A stretch of 64,000 nucleotides of DNA from Kocuria subflava (GTDB lineage Bacteria; Actinomycetota; Actinomycetes; Actinomycetales; Micrococcaceae), in NCBI RefSeq assembly GCF_012163155.1, contig NZ_JAAVUN010000003.1, forward strand, positions 89,280 to 153,279, given 5' to 3'. How positions within the stretch are numbered: position 1 is the stretch's first letter; each line of letters opens with the position of its first letter. The notes under the pieces were generated by a model. The model saw only the letters and a list, made by a program, of their open reading frames with translations. It had not been told where the DNA came from and did no database searches. Both the position numbers and the translations under genes were made by a program. Below are positions 9,155-18,539 of this stretch, piece by piece.

Positions 9155-11920
9155 ATGGTCTCCGAGTCTGCGAATCAGGGTGGCGACACCCACGCCACAG
9201 CCCCTGACACTGCTGCCATCGCCATCCAACAGGGCTATCCCGCCCACTGGGAAGCTGACGTCGTCCTGCGCGACGGCGCCACCGCCCACCTTCGTCCGGT
9301 GACCCCGGATGACCAGGATGCCCTGCTGGAGATGTTTCACGGGCAGTCGGAGAACACCATCTATCTGCGGTTCTTCTCCCACAAGACCACGCTGACCAAA
9401 CGCGAGCTGGAACGCTACACCACGGTGGACCACAAGGATCGTGTGGCCTTTGTGATCATGCTGGGCGGGTCCATGATCGGCATCGGTCGCTACGACCGCA
9501 CGGAGAAACCCCGTGATGCCGAGGTCGCCTTCCTGATCTCCGATGCCCACCAGGGCCGCGGGATCGGCTCCATCCTGCTGGAACACCTCAGTGCGGCAGC
9601 CCTGGAGAACGACATCGACCACTTCTCCGCAGAGGTCCTGCCCGAGAACCGCGCCATGCTGCGGGTGTTCGTGGAGGCGGGTTACGACGTCGCCCGGCAT
9701 TTCGACGACGGCGTGGTGGCCCTGGAGTTCTCCATCGACCCCACGGAGAAACAACGCTCCGTGATGATGGCCCGCGAACACCGCGCCGAAGCCCGCTCCA
9801 CGGCACGAATCCTGACTCCCGGCTCCATCGCGGTGATCGGAGCCTCCGCCGATCCCACCAACGGCGGCCACGTGGTGGTGCGCAACATCGTGGACTCCGG
9901 TTTCACCGGTGCCCTCTACGGAATCAATCCCACGCCCTTTGAACAAGAGGGGATGATTCACAAGGCCTCCGTGGAGGACATCGGCCAACCTGTGGACCTT
10001 GCTGTGGTGGCCGTGCCCTACGACTCCGTGTTGGACGTGGTGGACCAGTGCGGCCGAGCCGGCGCCCATGCCGTGGTGATCGTGACCGGCGGCTGGGCGG
10101 AGGCCGGTGCAGAGGGCGCTCGCCGTCAGCGGCACCTGGTGCGCCTGGCCCGCGGCCACGGCATGCGCGTGGTGGGTCCGGCCAGCTTGGGTGTTTTGAA
10201 CAACGCCCCTGACCAGCGCTTCAATGCCACCGTACTGCCTGCTCCGTTGTTGCCCGGCAACATGGGTCTGTTCACCCAGTCCGGTGCCTTGGGCACCCTG
10301 CAGGCCTCGGCTGCGGTTCGTCACGGTCTGGGCATCTCCACGTTCCTCTCAGCCGGTAACCGTGCTGATGTCTCCGGCAACGACATGATGCAGTTCTGGG
10401 AGGACGATCCCGCCACGCAGGTGTGCGGCATGACCCTGCAGTCCTTCGGCAACCCGCGCAAGTATTCCCGGATCGCCCGGCGGCTCTCCCGCACCAAACC
10501 GGTGATCGTGGCCAAATCCGAGGTCACGGGTCTGCGCCTGCCTCCGGGGCACACCGGACGGACCACGGAGGCCCCCGCCGGAGCTCTGGATGCCATGCTG
10601 CAACAAGCAGGCGTGCTGCAGGTGGCCACCTCCGATCAACTCATGGACCTTGCCGCGGTGGCCTCAGCACAGCCGTGGCCGGCCGGTGGGCGGACGGGTT
10701 TTGTGACCAATGCGATGGCGCTGGGCCGCCTCATGGAGGACACCGCCGCGATCCTGGGCATGGAGGTCACGGCCACCGCGGACAACCTGGACACCGCAGG
10801 CGGTGGGCAGCGCGCCGTGGAGACGGTGCACACAGCGCTCACAGATCTTTTGGAGCGTGACGACGTCGACGCCGTCGTCGTGTGCCTGATTCCGGCCCCC
10901 GGCGTCAGCGAGGACGAATGGGCCACCACCGTGGCACAGGCCGGGCAGGCCGCGAACAAGACCGTTGTGCTGGCCATGACCGGTAGTACGGAGGTCCGCG
11001 CGCCCTCCCACGTGCACCGTTGCCAGACGTCACAAGGTTGCCAGGCATCACCAGACGCCGAGTTGTCGCTGCCGGTGTTCTTGGCACCGTCCTCCGCCGT
11101 GGAAGCGCTGCACCGGGTTCAGGACTGGGTGGCCTGGCGGGACCGTGAGGACGACGCCGTCACCGTGCCGGAGGACATCGACGCCGAGGCAGCGGAAGAA
11201 CTGTTGGCGCAGTGGGCCACCGAGGTGCCGGGGGAATCCCTGCTGTCCCTGGACGTGGAGCGCACGCACCAACTGCTGTCCACCTACGGCATCACCGTGT
11301 TGCCCACCGTGCGTTTCCGTGACGTCCAGGAGGGCCTGGAGGCCGCTGAGCGCCTTGGCTACCCGGTGGCGCTGAAGAGCACGGACCGCCATCTGCGCCA
11401 CCGCCTGGACCTGGGGGGTGTCCGACTGCAGATCGATGCACCCGATCAACTGCGTGAGGCCATCTCCTCCATGCGCCGGACTCTGCCCATGGGCTCGGAA
11501 ACCTTGGATCTGCAGGCCATGGCGCCCACCGGGCAGGCCGTCGTCGTGACCGCCACGGAGGACCCGCTGGTGGGTCCCGTGGTGTCCTTTGGCATTGCTG
11601 GGGACGCCGTGAAGCTCTTGGATGACCGCGCGCACCGGGTGCCGCCGCTGACGGACCAGGACATCCGGGACATGGTGCGTGAACCCAAGGCTTCCCGGAA
11701 GCTGTTCGGTTATGAAGGCCAGCCGCCTGTGGCCGTTGAGGCGTTGGAGGACCTGATGATCCGGGTGGCTTTGATGAAGGATCGTCACCCGCAGATCGCC
11801 CGTCTGGATTTGAACCCGGTACTGTTGTCCAGCGAACACCTGACCGTGCTCTCTGCAGACGTGCGGTTGGGAGACCCTGGACAACGAACGGACAGTGCAC
11901 GGCGTGCCATGCGGAGGTGA
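9155..11920 (+). CDS. GNAT acetyltransferase fused to NDP-forming acyl-CoA synthetase (PatZ/Pat-like)
   Basis: A 921-residue fusion. Residues ~35-190 form a GNAT domain with the acetyl-CoA loop HQGRGIGSILLEHL (near 133-146) and LPENRAMLRVFVEAGY. From ~205 it is an NDP-forming acyl-CoA synthetase: a CoA-binding Rossmann segment (GSIAVIGASADPTNGG), a succinyl-CoA-ligase-like region with GPASLGVLN and TQSGALGTL, and a C-terminal ATP-grasp part from ~715. The order GNAT then synthetase is seen in some actinobacteria and is reversed relative to Salmonella Pat. Such proteins acetylate lysines, for example on acetyl-CoA synthetase. His466 in PPGHTGRT aligns with the phospho-His of active ADP-forming enzymes. 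Start: ATG 9155, 7 nt after a TACGCT box (possible leaderless); an upstream TTG at 9113 would add 14 residues. It is followed after 3 bases by a kinase gene. Confidence 0.85.
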   Translation: MVSESANQGGDTHATAPDTAAIAIQQGYPAHWEADVVLRDGATAHLRPVTPDDQDALLEMFHGQSENTIYLRFFSHKTTLTKRELERYTTVDHKDRVAFVIMLGGSMIGIGRYDRTEKPRDAEVAFLISDAHQGRGIGSILLEHLSAAALENDIDHFSAEVLPENRAMLRVFVEAGYDVARHFDDGVVALEFSIDPTEKQRSVMMAREHRAEARSTARILTPGSIAVIGASADPTNGGHVVVRNIVDSGFTGALYGINPTPFEQEGMIHKASVEDIGQPVDLAVVAVPYDSVLDVVDQCGRAGAHAVVIVTGGWAEAGAEGARRQRHLVRLARGHGMRVVGPASLGVLNNAPDQRFNATVLPAPLLPGNMGLFTQSGALGTLQASAAVRHGLGISTFLSAGNRADVSGNDMMQFWEDDPATQVCGMTLQSFGNPRKYSRIARRLSRTKPVIVAKSEVTGLRLPPGHTGRTTEAPAGALDAMLQQAGVLQVATSDQLMDLAAVASAQPWPAGGRTGFVTNAMALGRLMEDTAAILGMEVTATADNLDTAGGGQRAVETVHTALTDLLERDDVDAVVVCLIPAPGVSEDEWATTVAQAGQAANKTVVLAMTGSTEVRAPSHVHRCQTSQGCQASPDAELSLPVFLAPSSAVEALHRVQDWVAWRDREDDAVTVPEDIDAEAAEELLAQWATEVPGESLLSLDVERTHQLLSTYGITVLPTVRFRDVQEGLEAAERLGYPVALKSTDRHLRHRLDLGGVRLQIDAPDQLREAISSMRRTLPMGSETLDLQAMAPTGQAVVVTATEDPLVGPVVSFGIAGDAVKLLDDRAHRVPPLTDQDIRDMVREPKASRKLFGYEGQPPVAVEALEDLMIRVALMKDRHPQIARLDLNPVLLSSEHLTVLSADVRLGDPGQRTDSARRAMRR

Positions 11921-11923
11921 ACC

Positions 11924-13750
11924 ATGAGCGACACCATCGCTGGTCGGTACACCCTGATCGACCCCATTGCCCGTGGCGGTTCCGGCACCGTGTGGCGGGC
12001 CTGGGATCAACGACGCCGCATGCTGTGCGCGGCCAAGGTGCTGCGCCAACGTGACTCCGCGGACCTGCTGCGATTCGTGCGGGAACAATCCGTCAAGCTG
12101 GAACATCCCCACGTCCTGGCCCCCTACGGGTGGGCAGCGGAGGATGAGCACGTGGTGATCGCCATGGACCTGTGCGACGGCGGCACCCTGGAGACCGTGC
12201 TGCAGGACCACGGAGCCCTGTCTGATCCCGTGGTGGAAGAAATCATGCTGCAGTTGCTGCGCGCCTTGCAGTTTGTGCACGCAGAAGGCTGGATCCACCG
12301 GGACGTCAAACCCGCCAACCTGATGATGAACGCCACGGCAACGGGTCGTCCCGTGTCCCGTCTGGCGGACTTCGGCATCGCCACGCAGATGGAGGATGCC
12401 CGCCTGACGCGGATCGGAACCGTGGTGGGCACCCCCGGCTACATTGCCCCTGAGTTGCTGGAAGGTGCTGACCCCAGTCCCGCCCAAGATCTGTTTGCCG
12501 CTGGTGTGGTGGCCATGCGGATGGTGCAGCCCAACCACGGCAGGGGTCAGACCCCAACACCTGAGATGGCCCTGGAAGCCTTTGGTCGGGACTCCCTGCT
12601 GGGAGCGGAGATCGCCGCGTTGTTGGACGACGATCCCGCCGTTCGCAAGGACGGTGCCCTGGCCCTGCAGGAACGCCTGGCGGGCGAATCGGACACGCGC
12701 GTTTTTGCCCCGGCCCACACCCGCGACGGCGAGGAACTGGACGTCTTCCAGACCCTGGATCCACTGCCGATCGAGTGGCAGGAAGTGGTGGACGGCACCC
12801 GTCCGTCACCGCAGCAACCCACCACCGGCGCAGTTTCGGCTGCGCGCAGTGGAGAGGCCGGGGACACCACCCCCGGCCCCGCTCCAACACCTGGCCCAGT
12901 GGCCAACCAGGACCTCCCCAGCGGGGGATGGATCAGGACCAACTACGGGTTGGTCTCCACACCGTCCCCCGGAGGTGAGCCCCTCGTGGGCCCCGCCAGC
13001 GGACCGGCCGGTGCCGCCCTGCACGGGATGCCGTCCGGACTGACCGTTGACGGCGGTGTGGCCCCGTCAGCCGCCCCGCCCACAGACGGTTCCACCACGG
13101 GCACAGTGGTCCAAGGTCCCTTGCCCCAAGGTCAACCGTCCCGTGCCACGTTGATCGGCGGCGCGCCGGTGGCGGGCTGGGCGGGGTCTCAGCGGCGGGA
13201 TGTGTCCCACCTGAGCGTGGACCAGACCACGGGAAGCACCCAGACCACCGGATTTGCTGCAAGCCAGGGCCCAGTCCGGGGTGCAATCACAACGCCCTTC
13301 GCCACTGGGGGCAACACTTCTGCGACCTCCGGGAATGCCGCGGCATCCGGTATGACTGCGGCATCTGGCATGACCGCGACCTCTGGTGTCATTGCAGCAT
13401 CCGCCGGCACCGGCAGATCGACCGGACCGGCCAAAACCGCCGGAACGGGCAACTCGGGCGGCACAGGCAACTCCACGCAGCGCAGCGGCGGCCCCTTGAG
13501 CCTGTTCGGGATCCACGGTGCCACGGGGTGGCTGGTGATCGGTGTGGTGGCTCTGATGACGGCCATCGGATTGTTGTTCGGCATTCTGGCCCTGAACAAT
13601 GCAGGGGGCACAGACCCGGCGCCGGTACCCACCACAACATCGGACCCCGCCACCACGGGCAACACCGGCCAGCCGGGCACCAACAACAAGGGCAACCCCA
13701 CCATCGGTTCCGGATTCAGCGGCAATCAACCCGGAAAAGTGGGGGAGTAG
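11924..13750 (+). CDS. membrane-anchored Ser/Thr protein kinase (PknB/Hanks type)
   Basis: A 608-residue eukaryotic-type kinase. The kinase domain (about 1-255) has the glycine loop ARGGSGTVW (16-24), Lys38 in CAAKVL, the catalytic loop HRDVKPANL (His125, Asp127), ADFGIAT (Asp149) and APEL. A long Gly/Thr/Ser/Pro-rich linker (~280-525) has imperfect AASGMTA-type repeats near 13340-13400, followed by one transmembrane helix (~530-560) and a short Thr/Pro/Gly-rich outer tail with no recognisable PASTA domain. It starts 3 bases after the upstream synthetase stop; that gene's end carries the GGAGGTGA ribosome binding site, so the two are co-expressed. The extracellular part is too short for a known sensor domain. 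Confidence 0.9.
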   Translation: MSDTIAGRYTLIDPIARGGSGTVWRAWDQRRRMLCAAKVLRQRDSADLLRFVREQSVKLEHPHVLAPYGWAAEDEHVVIAMDLCDGGTLETVLQDHGALSDPVVEEIMLQLLRALQFVHAEGWIHRDVKPANLMMNATATGRPVSRLADFGIATQMEDARLTRIGTVVGTPGYIAPELLEGADPSPAQDLFAAGVVAMRMVQPNHGRGQTPTPEMALEAFGRDSLLGAEIAALLDDDPAVRKDGALALQERLAGESDTRVFAPAHTRDGEELDVFQTLDPLPIEWQEVVDGTRPSPQQPTTGAVSAARSGEAGDTTPGPAPTPGPVANQDLPSGGWIRTNYGLVSTPSPGGEPLVGPASGPAGAALHGMPSGLTVDGGVAPSAAPPTDGSTTGTVVQGPLPQGQPSRATLIGGAPVAGWAGSQRRDVSHLSVDQTTGSTQTTGFAASQGPVRGAITTPFATGGNTSATSGNAAASGMTAASGMTATSGVIAASAGTGRSTGPAKTAGTGNSGGTGNSTQRSGGPLSLFGIHGATGWLVIGVVALMTAIGLLFGILALNNAGGTDPAPVPTTTSDPATTGNTGQPGTNNKGNPTIGSGFSGNQPGKVGE

Positions 13751-13843
13751 CCTGGCCGGACCGGCCGCTTCACCGCCACCACGATTCACGCATCCGCTGA
13801 CCGCAGACTGTGGTGAACACCATCGACTCTAGGAGGTTCAACC

Positions 13844-14437
13844 ATGACTCAATCCGGACCCCGCGGGGAGACGCTGCATCAGGACATCGAACGTGCGGGG
13901 TTCTATCCTCAGCTGGTGCATGACGTGGTGGCCGACGCCTTGGACGGTGTGGTCCCGGATTCCCATCTGGTCCAACTTGAAACCACGTTCGACCGGGACG
14001 AGATCCACCGGCACATCACCGTGCTGGTTTTGGCCGGCGGCGCGCTGCACATCACCCACGTGGATGACCAGCAGTACGACGAGGCCGGACATGAGGTCAT
14101 GGCGTTGGTTTCCACAGAGTCCGTAGCGGCCACTCGGGTACACTCTGTGACCCTCACCTATGCCTACTACAAGCCCCAGCAGTACCAGCCGGGGCATCCT
14201 GTCAGTGAAGTCAACCTGTCCGTGGCCTGGACCGGAACTCGGAACCTGGACCTGCAGCCGGCCGGTTGTGAGGACCCGCAGTGCGAGGCCGACCATGGTT
14301 ACACCGGCATGTCAGCAGTCCAGGACGTCGTGCTGCGCATCAGCGCGGAGGCAGACGGTGTGGAGGCGGTGGAGGGTGCCCGGGAATTCGCACGGTCGCT
14401 GCGCCGTGCCGCCTTGAACCGCACGGCAGGCCAATGA
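13844..14437 (+). CDS. conserved actinobacterial protein (DUF5998 type)
   Basis: A 197-residue soluble protein that I recognise as the DUF5998 type; no biochemical function is known. It is mainly polar with alternating beta-like segments (HITVLVLAGGALHITHVDD) and no catalytic motif that I can name. CEDPQCEADHG near residue 145 contributes two cysteines and a histidine, which could bind metal. A strong AGGAGG at 13830-13835 precedes the ATG. Its stop overlaps the start of the phosphodiesterase-family gene (ATGA), so the two are translationally coupled and likely act together. Confidence 0.8.
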   Translation: MTQSGPRGETLHQDIERAGFYPQLVHDVVADALDGVVPDSHLVQLETTFDRDEIHRHITVLVLAGGALHITHVDDQQYDEAGHEVMALVSTESVAATRVHSVTLTYAYYKPQQYQPGHPVSEVNLSVAWTGTRNLDLQPAGCEDPQCEADHGYTGMSAVQDVVLRISAEADGVEAVEGAREFARSLRRAALNRTAGQ

Positions 14438-15633
14438 CCGGCGTGGCGGGCTCTGCCCCCGCGCCCTCCGACTTTCCACCGGGTCCTCGCTACGGACACA
14501 GGTCCGTGGCTGACGTGCTCAGCTCTGCTGCCGCCGTGCTGGGGGTGCCCGGCTGCAACAACGTGCTGGAGCTGCCCGCCGCTGAACGGGTGGTGGTGGT
14601 CCTGGTGGACGGGCTCGGTCTGGAACAACTCCAAGCCCGCTTCGGCTACGCCCCACTGCTGCGCAACGCCCCATTGCTGGCGGAGTTGGATGCAGCATTT
14701 CCCACCACGACGGCGGCGTCGTTGGCCTCCTTGGGCACGGGAACGCCGGTGGGCACGCACGGACTGACGGGCTACGACTCCTACTCCGTGGAGCTCGGTC
14801 AGGCGGTGAACATGCTGGGCAACTGGGACCAGCGGGTGGATCCCGTGAGCTGGCAGCCCGTTCCCACCGTGTTGGAACGCGCCCAGGCAACAGGCCTTGA
14901 CGTGGTGACTGTGAGCCGCAAGAAGTTCCGCAGTTCGGCACTGACAACCGCCGCACTGCGGGGTGGTCGATTCGTGGGCGCGGATTCTGCCCACGCCCGA
15001 GTCCGTGCGGCCCTGGAGAACCTCACAGCGGGTAAACGTTGCCTGATGTACTTCTACTGGGATGACCTGGACAAGACCGGCCACGCCAGTGGATGGCAGT
15101 CCACGCGGTGGAGTGAACACCTGGAGGAACTGGACAGTGCCCTGCGGCGCCTGGCCGCAGGTGTCCCCAAGAACACGCTGGTGGTGCTGACCGCAGATCA
15201 CGGCATGGTGGACATTGCCCGGGATGCTCGACTGGACGTCTCCGCCATCCCCGGGCTGCTGGATGATGTCCACACCACGTTCGGTGAACCCCGCTGCCTC
15301 CAGCTTCGTCTGGAACCGCAAGATTCGCAGGCACAGCGATTGCACCTGCAAGAGGCTGTGATCCAACGTTGGAAGGACGAATTCGGGGACCAGGTTCATG
15401 CTGCCACCCGAGAGCAACTGATCCACGGTGGTTGGTACGGCCCCGCGGATACCATCCGCGCCGAGGCGTCCGAGCGCATTGGGGACGTTGTGCTTCTGCC
15501 TGCATCGGATGACATGGCTTTGCACGACATCGCACGGATCGGGACCAAAACCTTGGACATGGTGGGCCAGCACGGTGGGTTGACCCGGGCTGAGGCCGTG
15601 GTTCCGCTGGTGCAGGTCGCCGGAAATTCTTGA
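14434..15633 (+). CDS. alkaline phosphatase superfamily protein (type I phosphodiesterase/nucleotide pyrophosphatase)
   Basis: A 399-residue metal-dependent phosphodiesterase-family enzyme. Metal- and nucleophile-site motifs are visible: VVLVDGLGLEQL (Asp59), the nucleophile Thr in FPTTTAASLASLGTG (91-93), YWDDLDKTGHASGW (near 208-221) and LTADHGMVDIA (near 251). No signal peptide or membrane segment is evident, so a cytoplasmic enzyme on a nucleotide or phosphonate-type ester is likely; the substrate is unknown. The ATG overlaps the DUF5998 stop. A TTG-independent in-frame extension upstream lies inside the previous gene and is rejected. Confidence 0.88.
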   Translation: MTGVAGSAPAPSDFPPGPRYGHRSVADVLSSAAAVLGVPGCNNVLELPAAERVVVVLVDGLGLEQLQARFGYAPLLRNAPLLAELDAAFPTTTAASLASLGTGTPVGTHGLTGYDSYSVELGQAVNMLGNWDQRVDPVSWQPVPTVLERAQATGLDVVTVSRKKFRSSALTTAALRGGRFVGADSAHARVRAALENLTAGKRCLMYFYWDDLDKTGHASGWQSTRWSEHLEELDSALRRLAAGVPKNTLVVLTADHGMVDIARDARLDVSAIPGLLDDVHTTFGEPRCLQLRLEPQDSQAQRLHLQEAVIQRWKDEFGDQVHAATREQLIHGGWYGPADTIRAEASERIGDVVLLPASDDMALHDIARIGTKTLDMVGQHGGLTRAEAVVPLVQVAGNS

Positions 15634-15636
15634 GCT

Positions 15637-15676
15637 GCGCCAACTCGTTGGGACCGGTCCCAGGCATGGTTGGCGC
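15637..15676. terminator. nested hairpin between convergent genes
   Basis: GCGCCAAC pairs with GTTGGCGC and encloses the perfect palindrome GGGACCGGTCCC. It lies between the phosphodiesterase-family stop (15633, plus) and the Pro-rich membrane protein stop (15693, minus), so it probably ends both transcripts. Confidence 0.6.
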
Positions 15677-15692
15677 GGGGCGTCAACCCGTG

Positions 15693-16535
15693 TCAGGCCT
15701 CGGGATCCGCAGGGAGCGTGGGCCCGCCACTGGCCTGGGCCTCTGCCGTGGCTGAGTCCGACTGCTGATCGGAGTTGGTGTCTCCAGATTGGCCATTGTT
15801 GCCGGATCCGCCATTGGTTGCAGATCCGCCGTTGCCTGCGGATCCTGCGGTGGTTTGGGACGCTCCGGGTGCCACCTGGTCGATTGCCGTCCCCTGCTGA
15901 TCCTGCGCGGGCGCCTGGGGAGCGGCTGGATCAACCGGGACCACGGGCTGGGCGGGTGCCGCGGGCTCTTGAGCCGGTGCCTGCTCAACGGGTGCCTCCA
16001 CCGGTTGATCCTGTGCGGGAGCCTCTTGCGCGGGCGCGGCGGGCTCATCGGCCGGTGCCTGCTGGGCGGGCTCGTCCACGGGATCGGGTTGTGGGGCTGG
16101 AGCCTGTTGCTGATCGTCCTGGGGATCGTCCACGGGCGGTGCCTGTTCAGGCGCTGGTTCGGCGGTGGGTGATCCGTCCGTGTCCGTGGGCTCGGCAGAC
16201 GGTGTGCCCGTTCCGACCGTGCCCGTGGGACCTGGCGTGGCGCTGGGGGAGGACTGCTCCCCTGTACCGGCGGCATCATCTGATTCACCGGAGGTGGCCA
16301 GCACCACCAGGTACACCGCTCCGGCCAGCACCAGGGCAGCAACCAGACCCAGCAGCACAGCGGCCAGCGCTTTGCTGCGCCCCGTGACACCACTACGCCG
16401 AGGATCTTGCATGGGCAGCGCGGCGGTGGCGGCACCTTCAAGGGACGAGGCGTGCGCTTGTGTGGAGAGGTTCTCCGTGGGGGGTTCTTGCCGTCCGGAC
16501 GGTTCGGGAGCAGAGGGGGGTGGAGTTGATGACAT
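15693..16535 (-). CDS. single-pass membrane protein with Pro/Ala/Gln-rich outer domain
   Basis: 280 residues, function unknown. A ~55-residue Ser/Pro/Thr-rich cytoplasmic N-terminus leads to one transmembrane helix (56-80, flanked by RSKALAAV). An extracytoplasmic region of ~200 residues is built almost only of Pro, Ala, Gln, Asp, Glu, Thr, Gly and Ser, with recurring PAQ/APAQ/APAQE units near 150-210 and a Gly/Asn/Ser tail. No cysteine or catalytic motif is present. Such low-complexity stalks span the peptidoglycan. It sits immediately downstream of sepH (21-base gap), suggesting co-transcription with this cell-division gene. Confidence 0.72.
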   Translation of the reverse strand: MSSTPPPSAPEPSGRQEPPTENLSTQAHASSLEGAATAALPMQDPRRSGVTGRSKALAAVLLGLVAALVLAGAVYLVVLATSGESDDAAGTGEQSSPSATPGPTGTVGTGTPSAEPTDTDGSPTAEPAPEQAPPVDDPQDDQQQAPAPQPDPVDEPAQQAPADEPAAPAQEAPAQDQPVEAPVEQAPAQEPAAPAQPVVPVDPAAPQAPAQDQQGTAIDQVAPGASQTTAGSAGNGGSATNGGSGNNGQSGDTNSDQQSDSATAEAQASGGPTLPADPEA

Positions 16536-16556
16536 GGTGGGGGGATCCTGGTCCGA

Positions 16557-18161
16557 TCAGTCGTCGGTCTTGGCGCCGAACACGATCTCGTCCCAGCTGG
16601 GAACGGAGGAGCGTGACCGCTTGGAGTTCACTCGGCCACGGGGCCGCGGACGCGCAGCGGGTTCTTGTGCTGCGGAGTCTGCATCGGCAGCGGGGAACTC
16701 GTCCGACTGCTGCTCGGCGACGGTGTCAGTGGATTCAGTCGCAGTGTTCTGGCCCGCCGCATCACCGGTGTTGGCTTCGGCGCCGTCCGTGGGCTCCTGG
16801 TGAGCCTGCTGGGAAGTTTCCTCAGCCTGATTCGTATGCGCACCCTGTTCCTTCCGGGCACCGCGCAGGTGCGTCACCGTGTCCTGGGAGGCCTTGGCGG
16901 CGACCGAGGATTCCTCCTGGTCAGCCTGGGATGACGTGTCCAACGGACGGGCGTCGTCGTCTGTGATCTCAACCACCGGCGTGGCCGGCTTGGTGCGCTC
17001 ATCGGCGCGGCCCAGGTGGTGGATGGTGGCCTCTTGTGTGGGGGCTTCCTGATCGGCACCGGCTTCATCGGAACGCGTCTGGGTGTGGGATACAGCGTCA
17101 GAACCAGCACTCTGGTCCGCATCACCCTGAGCGGCGTGAGCGGGGCCGTCAAAAAGCGTGGAGTCCTGCGGGGCGGAAATCGGGCGCGGGTGGCGGTCCA
17201 CGTGACCCATGTTCCGACCCAGGATTTCGGCCAGGTGGTCATCCGAGTCGGTGTCCTGCCCCAGGCGTCGGCCACGGCGTGCTTCCAGGACCTCCAGCAA
17301 CTCGTCCGTGTCCTGTGCGGAGGCACCCTGGGTGGCCGTGGTGGGGTGCTGCGCGTCACCGCTGGCGGAGGCCGCGTCAGGGGCGCGCTCGGCCACGGGC
17401 TCAGCGACGTCTGCTGTCGACTGCTCAGGTGCCGGTTCGGCGGGGGTCGACGACGGCGCAACTGTGTGCGTTGTGGCCTGTGTACGCGGTGCACCGAACA
17501 GGCTGTCACTGCCTGAGAGAGCTCGTGAGTCCTCCGGGGTTGTGGTCAAGAGCCGAGCCCATTGATTGTCAGCCGTGACGGTCAGGCCGGCGGGGTTGAA
17601 GATCCACTGGGCGGCAGGTTGCTGGTCCACCACGTCCTGTGGTGTGACAGCGGGGTTGCTCAAGCGGAACCGGACCGTGACCTGCCACTGCTGGTCGGGC
17701 CGCTGCCAGGCGTCCCAGTCCAAGGATGTGGTGGCCACACCCAGATCTGCAGCGTGGGAGGCCACGGTTTGGGCCAGGGTCTGGGGTTCGCCGTCGAACA
17801 CGGAGCGGAAGCTGGCGTTGCGGGGCGTGCTGGTGACCACCTCCACCTTCTGGGCCTCACGTGCCACGTGGGCGCGTTCGGCCAGGATGGGCCACTCGTA
17901 GCGCTTCACCCGGGCAGCCTCCCAGCCGGATTCCTCCACGATTTCATCCACCGTGGCACCGGCCCGGAAGCGTGCCTGGATCTCACGGGGGCCGAAATCC
18001 CCGGAGACGTTGGTGTTGCGTCGTGGTGCCACGCGGCGTGCACGTTGCACGGTGCCGCGCAGCTGCTGGTCCAGCACAAGCAGGAAGCGCCCGCCGGTTG
18101 CATCCTGGAGGACCAGGTGCTCGCCGTCGTCGTGAACGCCCACAAGGCGCAATTCATCCAT
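16557..18161 (-). CDS. sepH: cell-division protein SepH (DUF3071)
   Basis: SepH in Streptomyces and mycobacteria binds FtsZ through a C-terminal motif and stimulates its assembly. Here 534 residues start MDELRLVGVHDDGEHLVLQD, typical of the family's conserved N-terminal domain. A helix-turn-helix-like segment covers FRAGATVDEIVEESGWE (about 62-78), followed by a long acidic disordered linker. The C-terminus ends in a basic, FtsZ-binding-like stretch RGRVNSKRSRSSVPSWDEI. The start at 18161 has GGAG 6 nt upstream; a 39-residue Pro-rich extension is rejected. Divergent from DUF4193, an arrangement I recall from mycobacteria. Confidence 0.88.
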   Translation of the reverse strand: MDELRLVGVHDDGEHLVLQDATGGRFLLVLDQQLRGTVQRARRVAPRRNTNVSGDFGPREIQARFRAGATVDEIVEESGWEAARVKRYEWPILAERAHVAREAQKVEVVTSTPRNASFRSVFDGEPQTLAQTVASHAADLGVATTSLDWDAWQRPDQQWQVTVRFRLSNPAVTPQDVVDQQPAAQWIFNPAGLTVTADNQWARLLTTTPEDSRALSGSDSLFGAPRTQATTHTVAPSSTPAEPAPEQSTADVAEPVAERAPDAASASGDAQHPTTATQGASAQDTDELLEVLEARRGRRLGQDTDSDDHLAEILGRNMGHVDRHPRPISAPQDSTLFDGPAHAAQGDADQSAGSDAVSHTQTRSDEAGADQEAPTQEATIHHLGRADERTKPATPVVEITDDDARPLDTSSQADQEESSVAAKASQDTVTHLRGARKEQGAHTNQAEETSQQAHQEPTDGAEANTGDAAGQNTATESTDTVAEQQSDEFPAADADSAAQEPAARPRPRGRVNSKRSRSSVPSWDEIVFGAKTDD

Positions 18162-18539
18162 GCTTCTCCAGCCTCCGCTACAGATTTTCGGGTTCTCGAG
18201 TGCGGCGGGACGGGCCGGCACGGTCCTCACCGGCAGTGGCGGGGGAGGGTGTGTGCAGCCCATGTGGGGAAGTGGCACTCAGTGTTGTGGAGCAGTCTAA
18301 TGGGCGCTGCCGCTTCGCGACATTTTGGTGCTGACCACGTCACACACAGCCTACTTAGCAGTGAGTTGCATCACATCTGTTCGGCAACCGTCCGTTGTCA
18401 GCGGCTGTGGTTGGATTTTTGAGACTTCATGGTGAACAATCTCAGCGACACGGGCCGACGTCGCCACTCGAGTTCCCCCACTGGAGGGCGCGTTCTCCGC
18501 CTACGTTTACACACAGTTCTTTGCATGGATGGGAACGAG
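18162..18539. other. 378-base divergent promoter region between sepH and DUF4193
   Basis: No gene is supported here. AGTCTA at 18293-18298 reads TAGACT on the minus strand and could be the sepH -10 box. On the plus strand TACGTT (about 18502-18507) is a candidate -10 for the DUF4193 gene. The region is less GC-rich than the flanking genes. Confidence 0.4.

Noticed and set aside
11048-12718. 556-codon antisense frame across the synthetase/kinase junction
   Set aside because: It spans two well-supported genes in the opposite direction and has no recognisable domain.
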